Source of the DNA: Morinoia aosen | Taxonomy: Eukaryota; Arthropoda; Malacostraca; Amphipoda; Talitridae | Direction: 5' to 3' | NCBI GenBank assembly: GCA_030386875.1 | Contig: CM059572.1 | Coordinates: 35,833,732 to 35,897,731, forward strand | DNA length: 64,000 nucleotides | Shown here: positions 55,600 to 64,000 of the stretch, one piece after another | How positions within the stretch are numbered: position 1 is the stretch's first letter | How the letters are laid out: the number at the start of each line of letters is the position of its first letter | Program-made: the position numbers and the translations under genes | Notes under the pieces: model-generated | What the model was told of the DNA's origin: nothing | Databases searched by the model: none | Seen by the model: only the letters and a program-made list of their open reading frames with translations

Positions 55600-57450
55600 T
55601 TTGATGAAGAGCGCGCAGCTGTGCATCGTGCACAACCGTACGGATGTGTACAATGGTTGCTTGAATCTCCCACTCCAAAACTTGGAAGGGAATCATACTG
55701 TGTGCGAACAATCGCTCGAACTGTTGACGATTAAAAATAGAACTTCTTGTAAACCTGAACTAGTTCAATGACTTTTAAGGCAGGAATCCTGTGGTAGATC
55801 GATAAGAAAAACTCATGTGTGTCAATCTCGCTATCATGAAACACTTGTTTACATTCACACTCGAGACTGCTTGAATTTATGCTCATGAGCTTTCCCAGAG
55901 CGCGTTCGAAAACACATTTCAGAAACTGTATTTTAATAAATTCTATTGTCTTTTATTGCATTCATTTGTCCTGTAAATGTGAATTTTGTTTTTTTCATTA
56001 GTGAAGCGGAGCTTAGCTTAGTTTCCTACTTTGTCCTATGAATAATTACCCATACATCATTTTAAAAAGTTGTTTCAGAAGTGACTCTCGTGAGTGAGAA
56101 GTGAAAATTCAGTCTTATGAATGGCAAAAATATAGGATTTTTCACACGAGAAAATGACTTTTTTTCAAATATGTTAATACAAGCACACGAAACTAATTTG
56201 TACCAGTATCCAAGAAGGCCCCATCTCCAAATCTACACTCAAATCTAAGTTTTTTGATTAATTTTGAGTCAAATTGCCAATTTCATTGCTCTCAATCTCA
56301 GTGACACTTATCAATGCAATAATTTTGTGGTTTTAGGTCAGAAGGCAAAGATTATTTAAAGTCATGCTTAAGACATGGTATTATGATAGTGAAGCTATTT
56401 TTGTTTGCGCACACGCAATGAGAAAGTAATTCTTGCATTATTTTTCATGAATGTATTTTACAACACTGTTAGCTTGGAAAATATGGCTGCTTGGGAACGG
56501 ACATTTGAAAAAATTTCGTGGAGCACAGAAAATGGCTGACGTCTTGGAATTCTTTATTCAGAAAATTTAACTTGAATTAAATAAATATAAATAATGAGTA
56601 ATTGATGTTCTCATGCTATGTTATAAGCTGTGTTAAATCTTGTTCTGAATTAAACAGATGAATTCCATCTTTTAACAATGCTTGATGAAAAGTATAGCTT
56701 TAAATCCTACTTTTTATTCGTTCAAAATAGTATTCTAGAGGATGTCTAGATTTTGAATGAAGAAAGATAATACACACATCATTTCTTAACGTACCCTTAT
56801 TAGTGAGATGTCTTATGTTAGCTTTCTCAAAAAATTCGTAACTGCAGAGTTTTGCTCATAAAGTTGTCTAAAAAATCTTACATTTGCGTAATAATTTATT
56901 TTCTCATAAGACACGTGTGCATTTCTTAATACGATGTAGCACCAACAAACTCGCAAGAACGACCTATATCATGGTCTACCATGACCTATATTCGAGTACG
57001 CTAAATTCGAGCTCAGCAAGCCTCTAGATAACTTTCCAAATCAAGTGTTTGGCTCTCTCAATCAAGTTGAAAGGGAGCAAAATATTTTTTCAAACTATAT
57101 GGTTTGTTCCTAATAGTGTACACCAAATTAATATTACCTTGTATTTTAAATTTCACAACGTTACGACCTTGTTTATCTTGTTCGCAATGTAGTCCTTGTT
57201 CAACTTTACATCATATTCGCGTCGTGATTTTTATACGAGGGAAAAACAGAGGAAAGAAAGTTTCACGAGCCAAAATGAATAAAGTTATGATATTGTATAA
57301 TTCATTTATATTTAGAATATTAAAAAAAGCGTGGAACATATAACAATTTTTTTATCTATAGAATGAATTGATGGACATGCAATAATTTTTATGAGCGTAT
57401 TTTTTTAATCGAATAGTCTTTTCATTAGTCGGGAATACTGTTCCTGTATA
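55600..57450. other. Intergenic region between the two genes
   Basis: AT-rich sequence with no open frame of note and no tandem array. The promoter of the downstream gene probably lies at its right end, but no TATA box was identified. Confidence 0.5.
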
Positions 57451-57479
57451 AGAAAGTTACGACGGACGACCAGTCACGA

Positions 57480-57617
57480 CCTTCCCAATTCCCAATTTCC
57501 ATTCCGGCAGTATGCACCTACAAATACGATGGAGTGCAGTGTTATGTTACGCTAAGAGCGAAGGCTTCAGCTGAAGCCTAACTTGCGAAGTGCGGTGCTC
57601 GTCTACGGAAAAAATAG
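57480..57617 (+). other. Probable non-coding first exon of the Taspase-1 gene
   Basis: A block richer in G+C than its surroundings ends in a strong donor, AAAATAG|GTAAGT. The next exon (61155) begins with an acceptor before its start codon, so an upstream non-coding exon is required. This is the best candidate. The 5' limit is a guess. Confidence 0.5.
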
Positions 57618-58487
57618 GTAAGTAAGGCTAGAAATTTATTAACCTATGGGTAAAATAGATAATAATTATTCTCCGCAATTTTTGTTCATGGTATTGATAG
57701 TAATTGGCAATAATTAGTAAGTCTGAACTGGACGTAATAAAACACTAGAAGGATTTCTTTGTCGCGTGTGAAAGAATAATAGGTAACTGCTCATCATTGA
57801 GAATAACAGCGCTTATATAATTAATACACCAAGAAAACGATTGTCCATGGGCATGAATAATTATTTTGAGTTTATGGTAATATAATAAGGTATGTTCCAA
57901 TTCAAGCAAGGTTAGGTATCAGATTGCTGGTTAATTCAACTAATTCGTTAGAATAGAAGCTGGTTAGTGCAGTTCTCAGCAGGTAATGTGTTTAGTTAAA
58001 TGAGAAGTTAGTATATCAGTATGTAAATAAAGAGTACAGTATTACCTTTAATTTCTATTTTCTTTGTCAGATATGGAAATCAGTTAATTATGAGACATTC
58101 AGCATGTATTTCCCAGATGCACAGGGTGCATTGAAGAAAACTTGTTTATTTCGATCTAATTAACTATGTTTACGCATCGAAATTTACAAAATCAATTACT
58201 GTTCTTTTCTTCAGATTTACCAAAAATTGTTGGAAAGGTCAGCAAATTTTCATCAAAATTGAACATTGTAGAATGCATAAATTGAATGAAATAAAATTTG
58301 AGCCACATGTATCATGCTGCCTCATGCAAGTACTTGGGATATTGTTTAATTATCTCATGTTTAATAGAGTTAGATTAAGTTAAGAATGTTATCTTCCACC
58401 AACCACTGTCATGTGACGAAAAAGAAAAATTGTAAAACTGCATTCTTAAGGCTTAGAAAAAAATTTATGCTTCTTGTAAGAATTTAC

Positions 58488-59439
58488 GGTAAATGTCGAA
58501 GATTAACCGAAAATCTATTTTCCACTTTTTGTATCCTTAACGTAGTTAATTAGGTCAAAACAAACAAGTTTTCTTCTACGCACTTTTTGTCGTAAATGAG
58601 TATTTTACGAATTATAGTGGTAAGTGTAGTTTTGTCTGATGACAAAAGCGCTCAAATAAACAGCTAACTACTCATTGATTTTTTTAATTTTTGTTGTTGG
58701 TATCATGGTAATAACATTGAAATAAACTGCTTTTCTTCTATACACTTTTTTTGTCAAATGAATAATTTTTGAGTAAGAGCTGTAGGTTTTGTTTTTTGCG
58801 TGATTGAGCTGTTGGAGTTCGTTTGAATACTTTGTAATTTATTATTAGCTCACCCCGCAAAGCTTGCGGAGCCTGAACCCACTTCTAGGATCTTTCAGTT
58901 GGCAACACAATAGAAATTATCACCCATAAATAATGAATTATAGCAATATGTTGACTTTCGTCTAAGATGGTGGGGATGAGCTCAATCATTTGAGCGCGGC
59001 AGAAGAAAGCACCCATTGTTGCCAAATACCGCTTGATGAATTACTTCCCGCTTCAAACATTTGGTTGCAGTAACTAATTCACTGCTATAACTCATAAAAT
59101 ACTCATTTACGATGGAAAGTGCATAGAAGAAAACTTTTTTATTTCGATCTAATTATCTATGTTAACACTTTGACTGCAACGTGCGCCACCGGTGGTACAC
59201 AGAGGTAATTTTCATAATGCTGCTGACCGTCCAGTAGTTGTAAAGTCCATTTTCATAAATATTTAATCAGAGCTAAATGAATGCAAGATCCAGCTTATAT
59301 TTGGTATTTTTAAAATAGCTTATTACAATTGATATTAAATTTGAGTTTGGTGTTGAATTTAATATTTAGCAGTTGCAGTCAAAGTGTTAAGGTACTTGAA
59401 AATCAAATATCGAGTCCCGGTTAACCCTCAACATTTACC
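58488..59439. mobile_element. Long-TIR MITE with 8-bp duplication, interrupted by a piggyBac-type MITE
   Basis: Ends GGTAAATG...ATTTTCCACTTT and CAACATTTACC are flanked by GAATTTAC at 58480-58487 and 59440-59447. Internal inverted blocks include AAATGAGTATTTTACGA and its complement. It is related to elements at 125 and 59751. The 8-bp duplication points to hAT, P or Merlin superfamilies; none is decided. Confidence 0.85.
59166..59386 (+). mobile_element. piggyBac-type MITE nested in the long-TIR MITE
   Basis: TTAA at 59162-59165 and 59387-59390 flanks CACTTTGACTGCAACG and GTTGCAGTCAAAGTG. The interrupted host reads CTATGTTAAGGTACTTGAAAAT, matching CTATGTTGAGGCACCCAAAA in the sister copy at 60069, which confirms the insertion. 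Confidence 0.9.
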
Positions 59440-59750
59440 GAATTTACTTAGGCTCATCCAAAAAGATCAGTAAAAGTTATTATTGAACTATTTAAATAAC
59501 TTAATGTCAACTGTGGTTTAATTAATTCATTAATTTTTTATATCTATCCATCCTGAAATAACACCCTGTGCATAAGTGATGTACATACCAATTCTAAAGT
59601 TACACCTTGAATTATTTCCTTTTAATTATGAAAGGGTACTATTAAAAGAATTATTAGTGGGCCAATTTTTTTTCCATAATCCTAACAGCTTGAATTGAAT
59701 AGTCTTCATCAATGCAATACAGAAATATATGGTTGTTGGCTTGAACTTTT

Positions 59751-60124
59751 GGTAAATGTGTAGCGTTGAGTAGTAATTGATTTTCCACTTTTGGATGCTT
59801 TAACATCATTAATTATGTCAAAATAAACGAGTTTTCTTTTATGCACTTTCCGTCGCAAATGAGTATTTTACGAGTTATAGCGGTAAATTAGTTACGGCAA
59901 CTGAAGTGTTTGAAGCGGCAAGTAATTCATTGAGCGCAGCGTATGACAACACTGCAATGAAGTCTCGCTTTCGGCGTGCTCGTCATCATGGACGAAACTA
60001 AACCTCAAATACTCATTTATGACAGAATGTGCATAGAAGAAAACTTGTTTCTTTTGATCTAATTAATTATGTTGAGGCACCCAAAAGTGTAAAATTGATG
60101 ACTGACAAATCCTCAACATTTACC
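59751..60124. mobile_element. Long-TIR MITE, second copy
   Basis: GGTAAATGTGTAGCGTTGAG at the left and CCTCAACATTTACC at the right, about 374 bp; interior inverted AAATGAGTATTTTACGAG and CTCAAATACTCATTTATGAC. Flanks GAACTTTT and GAATTATC do not match well, so the duplication has decayed or is absent. Confidence 0.8.
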
Positions 60125-60379
60125 GAATTATCTTCATTAGTTATACCATTGAAAGATTAATTTTTTATGCTGAATGAAAAGTATTGTATTTCTTAAGAAA
60201 AGCCATTTTGAAATAAATCTATATATATTATTTATTTACCATAAATTTCCCATTTTTAGCATATAATTATTGAAAAGATAGAACCAATTAGCATAACTAT
60301 AGCTCATGAAAATATTTTACAATAAATAAATAAATACTTGCTTTTTTAAAGTAAATATAAAAATTTGTGCCATTTCCCA

Positions 60380-60735
60380 TTATTCTTTAGAGAGATACAG
60401 CTATTATATCATTATAAATTGGAGCTTCCAGGGCCAAGAACATTAAGTCTTATGCTGAAGATTAGGTTGGCCTTTATTCTGTTGATACAAAATAGATTTT
60501 TGTTTTGTTACAGGCCACCTGTGTTTATTTTATAGCTGTCTTCCTTTCAACACCTTTAACTTTGTTCCTCAACTTTCATCTTATATAAAAAAACTTCTTT
60601 GATCTTGCCATTCCTGTGTGTGCCAGGTATGGGGACATGCTTTTCTTTCCCTTTTTCTGTCGTGAAAGATGCCTTCCTCTCTTCAGATTAGAATACCTTT
60701 GTTGTGGATTGAGAAGCTTAAAGTTTCTTATAATA
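60380..60735 (+). mobile_element. Dispersed retroposon, subfamily 1 (diverged)
   Basis: Head AGAGATACAGCTATTATAT, GGCCTTTATTCTGTTGATAC, TTTTGTTACAGGCCACC, then GTTGTGGATTGAGAAGCTTA near the 3' end. In intron 1 of the Taspase-1 gene. Confidence 0.7.
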
Positions 60736-61154
60736 TACATTACATGCCAAATATGCTAAGTAAAAATGAAAAAAAAATTAACGCATAAAAAAATTTGTTC
60801 CTCTGGACGATTAATTCTGTTTTAGCTAACAAGTTTGAGTTTTCAAAAATGTTTATTCCAAATGCTGAAATGCTCTAAAACAAGATTTATTTGCCCCTCA
60901 TTGTTAACAATGTAAATAATGTTGGAAATTATCAGTATTCCTAAGCAACTTGAAAAATTTTGGCAGAACTGTTTCAAATACATGATTATGGTTTCTGAAA
61001 ATTTGTGTTAAAATCTTGCTAAAATTATGTTGGAGTTAAAATAAGCACAATTGTTACCAAATATTGATGAATTAATCATTTTCTGCTGTGTGAAGTCCAT
61101 TTAATGAATAACTTGCTTTGAATGATAATTAACTGCAAATCTTGTTCTTTACAG

Positions 61155-61209
61155 TGAAACAAATCAAAAACATCACAGAAAATGGCAGGTTACATTGCTG
61201 TGCACGTTG
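61155..61209 (+). CDS. TASP1: Taspase-1, first coding exon (start codon at 61182)
   Basis: Acceptor is CTTGTTCTTTACAG, donor is GTTG|GTAAGT. A 27-base leader is followed by GAAAATGG; the frame MAGYIAVHV ends in phase 1. Joined to the next exon it gives VHVGAGDHS, the Taspase/asparaginase-2 family opening (HAGAG-type motif). Taspase-1 is a threonine protease that self-cleaves before its catalytic Thr and processes MLL/trithorax-type proteins and TFIIA in known animals. The catalytic Thr lies beyond this window. Confidence 0.85.
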
Positions 61210-62199
61210 GTAAGTTAGTTTTATATCCTCTGCATAGATTTTATCTTGTATGTTTTGGTATTTCAATTAGTAGTTAAAGAAATTCTGATACTGTTTGTTG
61301 AATGCATTCTAGGTCTCTCACCATATAGCATTTCTATATTTTTGTATCAAAATAATTTGAGTTTTCTCATTCTTGATTGATATCCATATACATTTTCTGA
61401 CTGTTATTTTGATGAGAAGCTTGTGAAACTGTTTCTTCAAGCAAAGGTAATCCAATAATGTAAGAATGGTTTGTTTTATAGTCTAAGGAAAAAAATTTAA
61501 ACTAGAATAGTAAATATGTTACCATTTATTCTAGAAAAGAAGTATCTTCTCAAAAGCCAAGTGTTCCTTAGCCTGTGAGTTTAATTGTCTTTGAAGTTGG
61601 TTGTACTACACAATGATTGTGAGTAGGCTTAGAAATTTGTAAACTTATCTAGCAGTTAACCATTTGGATTTGCAAGTTTATTCAGGAAAATGTAAAAAAA
61701 ATACATATGAATTGCAGCAGTAAGCTAAATTCATTTGCAGAACATAGTAAATGGGTAAATCAAATTCATTATTTAAAGCTATCTCAGGTTTTTGTATGCA
61801 AAATTATTGGTTTGACTATATCTTCAATTTCAGAAACTTTTTGTGGTATAATGAGCGACTCCTACATAGTTCGATGACTAATAAAATTTTTCTAACATTT
61901 CATTCAACTGTAGTCACACTTTGGGAAGAAAAATTATTTACAAAATATTTCTCCAAACTAATATTTCTTGGACTTGCAGACAAACAACAATTTTTTTACT
62001 TCCTTGTGAGTTCATTGCACTTTGTTAGGTGTGGCCAGGTGGTCATGTCAGATTCTGTGTTGAGTGAACAGTTGTACAGGCCTAATCTGGCTCATACACT
62101 CTTGACAATGGTTGGCACTTCTATTTTAAAATATAAGCATTCATATTTCTTGTTTAGAAGCTAATAAAACATTTGATCCTTATTTTTTCAGCATCCTAG

Positions 62200-62532
62200 A
62201 TGGAGCGTATTAGCTTTGGAAATGTGAGGGCCCAAGCTGAGAGTTAGGTAGGCCTTCTTTTTGTTGAAATAAAATGTTTTTTTTTATGTTAAGGACCACC
62301 TTTTTTCGGTTCACTACTGTCCTGTTTTTCAGTACCTCTGACTTTCTTCTTCAACTTTTATCTTATTTCATGAACTTCTTTCCCATCTTACTGTTTTTAT
62401 GCCCTTTCTGCATAGATTCCTCATTTTCTTATCTCCATACTAAATGGTGCTTTCCTCCTTCCTCTCTTCGATACGCTCTATTTTTGCAGCGGTTAGGGAG
62501 GGTTAAACTAACTTATAATCTAATCTAATCTA
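62200..62532 (+). mobile_element. Dispersed retroposon, subfamily 1
   Basis: GAGCGTATTAGCTTTGGAAA, GAGAGTTAGGTAGGCCTTCT, TTTTTTCGGTTCACTACTGT, ending GGTTAAACTAACTTATAATC with a (TAATC)n tail. Confidence 0.82.
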
Positions 62533-62678
62533 GCTTTGAAATTTGTTTAGTTATGCTTACCACTCTTCATTTGAGTGCTGAAGGTGGATGGCACTATACA
62601 TTTTAGTTGTAATTTTTGCAATATCATTTTATGAATAAATTGCTATGCTTAGCTCATGCAGTCATGAATGTACCTCAG

Positions 62679-62746
62679 GTGCTGGAGATCACAGCCTCTC
62701 CAATCATCCAGTGTACAAGTTTTGGATGAAGGAAGCATGCAGGAAG
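62679..62746 (+). CDS. TASP1: Taspase-1, second coding exon
   Basis: Acceptor is ATGTACCTCAG, donor is GGAAG|GTGAGA, phase 1 in, phase 0 out. Encodes GAGDHSLSNHPVYKFWMKEA then CRK. This matches the family segment of an HAGAG-like motif followed by a helix with a conserved Ala-Cys (human: H-x-G-A-G...C-x-x-A-C). The next exon is not found before the window ends. Confidence 0.83.
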
Positions 62747-63270
62747 GTGAGACATGTTACCATAAAGGCAATGTAGTCCTGCTACTTAACTCTCGGCTCA
62801 ACACTTTGATGCAGGTTGCTCTTTTCTATTTTGATTTATTAACTATAAGGAAGAAGTCATGCAAATGTGGCTCAGTTATGGCTCCAAAGATAGGCTTCTG
62901 TGTGCTCTGCGTAGTGTCTTGATTAGTTTTTGTTTAAATTATGCATCTGTTCAGATCATCAACTCCGTGTGTTCCAGTTTAATAACCACGTATGCGATAC
63001 ATCGGATAATTTGAAGTTGGTTTTTCATGAGAAATGTCGATATTGATACCGGATTCTGAATGTAACTCTGAAACCGCTAATCTTCACTGTGAGTGCAGTA
63101 GAAGATAATACTTCTTGCTTTGGTTTATTGTCAGGACTGTTGCCTAATGATGCAAGGTGAAGCTAAGTAATTTATTTAATTATTTACTCATCAATTTATC
63201 ACACCTCGACACTATTAGGACTAATATGTTTTCTTGTGAACAAAATGTTATTTAAATTGTCACTCATAAA

Positions 63271-63592
63271 ATCCCCTGAAGTGAATGCAATTATTGGATC
63301 TATGAAAATTAGCGCTCCTAGGGGGAACATGTGACATCCAGAGCTAAAGGTTTGGAATGGGTTTCATTGATTGAGATAAAAAGTTTTTTTGTTTTTTGTG
63401 ACCATCTGTTTTTGGTTCACTACTGTCCTGTTTTTCAATGCCTACTACTTTTTTCTCAACTTACTTTTCCTATGCACCTTGTGCATAGATTCTGCATTCC
63501 CTTAACTCCAAACTAAATGGTAACTTCCTCCTTCCTCTCTTTGGGGTGTCTTGTTGTGGTTAGCGAGGCTTAATCCAACTGTAATCTAATCT
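63271..63592 (+). mobile_element. Dispersed retroposon, subfamily 1
   Basis: TCCCCTGAAGTGAATGCAAT, TCTATGAAAATTAGCGCTCC, GGTTCACTACTGTCCTG, TGCACCTTGTGCATAGATTC, ending GCGAGGCTTAATCCAACTGT and TAATCTAATCT. Confidence 0.82.
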
Positions 63593-64000
63593 GTCACTTA
63601 CAAAAAACAAAGGTTGGAGGGGGGGGGCGATTTTTAGTGAAACATTCCTAGGATAACAATGACAAAATTATTTCTAAAGTCATTCAGAAATTATGATAGT
63701 TCTTGTAGAGTTAAAAATATCAACTCCTATATAGCTACTTTGTCAAAAGTTTAAAATGCTTTACTTGTTCCAAAGCAAAATTGACGAGTTGTTGGCCCAA
63801 GCTTTTTTGAATTTAGCAAGTTATTCATTTTACCACCACTGTCTGTTTCATTTTACATTATTTAATTGAATTTTTCCTTCCATGAATAGATTCTGTTTTT
63901 TGTGAGTAATATCGTTGTTTATTATCTATTCAAAACTAACTTCTCATAGTACTAGCTAATGAATTCGGCATTTGGTTTTTCTACTTTTTTAATGTTAATG

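Noticed and set aside
61751-62164. 137-codon frame in the Taspase-1 intron
   Set aside because: Composition is that of AT-rich intron, with no domain, and it lies between two well-supported coding exons.

Overview
The window looks like part of a large, repeat-rich insect nuclear genome. It has long AT-rich introns, GT-AG splice junctions, nested MITEs, SINE-like retroposons and a jockey-type non-LTR retrotransposon relic. Pacifastin light-chain inhibitor domains are an arthropod hallmark and are abundant in orthopteroid insects, so an insect, possibly polyneopteran, is most likely. The species cannot be named from sequence alone.

Two genes are visible, both on the + strand. The first is a giant secreted protease-inhibitor gene. 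Its 5' end, including the signal peptide, lies in or left of the window; 25 coding exons run from 7723 to a stop codon ending at 55177. Joined, they give an open frame of 1157 residues in which every junction phase matches. The order is 16 pacifastin domains (one exon each, phase 1-1, except the 16th, which is split by a phase-2 intron), one Kunitz/BPTI domain split over two exons, a VWC-like cysteine block made of C-terminal and N-terminal half modules, a 16-residue linker exon, and a final orphan VWC-like N-terminal half. The predicted P1 residues differ between domains (Leu, Lys, Arg, Glu, His, Gln, Thr, Ser; Phe in Kunitz), so the product looks like a multi-specific, multi-headed inhibitor.

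The second gene starts about 2.3 kb downstream. It is the 5' end of a Taspase-1 (threonine aspartase) gene, with a probable non-coding first exon ending at 57617, the start codon at 61182 and a second coding exon at 62679-62746. The rest lies beyond the right edge.

The non-coding sequence is unusual. About a dozen minisatellite arrays sit in the introns, and at least four were amplified directly from this gene's own exon/intron junctions: a 97-bp array from the donor of exon 3, a 75-bp array from the acceptor of exon 7, a 21-bp array from the donor of exon 10 and an 80-bp array from the acceptor of exon 17. A 14-bp array carries the probable branch point of exon 18, and a 30-bp array in intron 8 is a run of about 35 branch-point-plus-AG units. 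Mobile DNA includes two hairpin SINEs, each an inverted pair of tRNA-like heads with its own target-site duplication; a dispersed retroposon family with all visible copies in the sense orientation; a long-TIR MITE family with 8-bp duplications; piggyBac-type TTAA MITEs, one nested in another MITE; a pogo/Tigger-like MITE; and TA-flanked fold-back MITEs.

Region layout: 1-7722, repeats and no recognisable coding exon; 7723-12380, domains 1-4; 12381-22965, one large intron with a possible dead pacifastin exon, a jockey-like relic and a duplicated 221-bp repeat; 22966-45847, domains 5-16 and Kunitz; 47279-55177, VWC-like modules and the 3' end; 55178-57450, intergenic; 57480-64000, Taspase-1 5' part.
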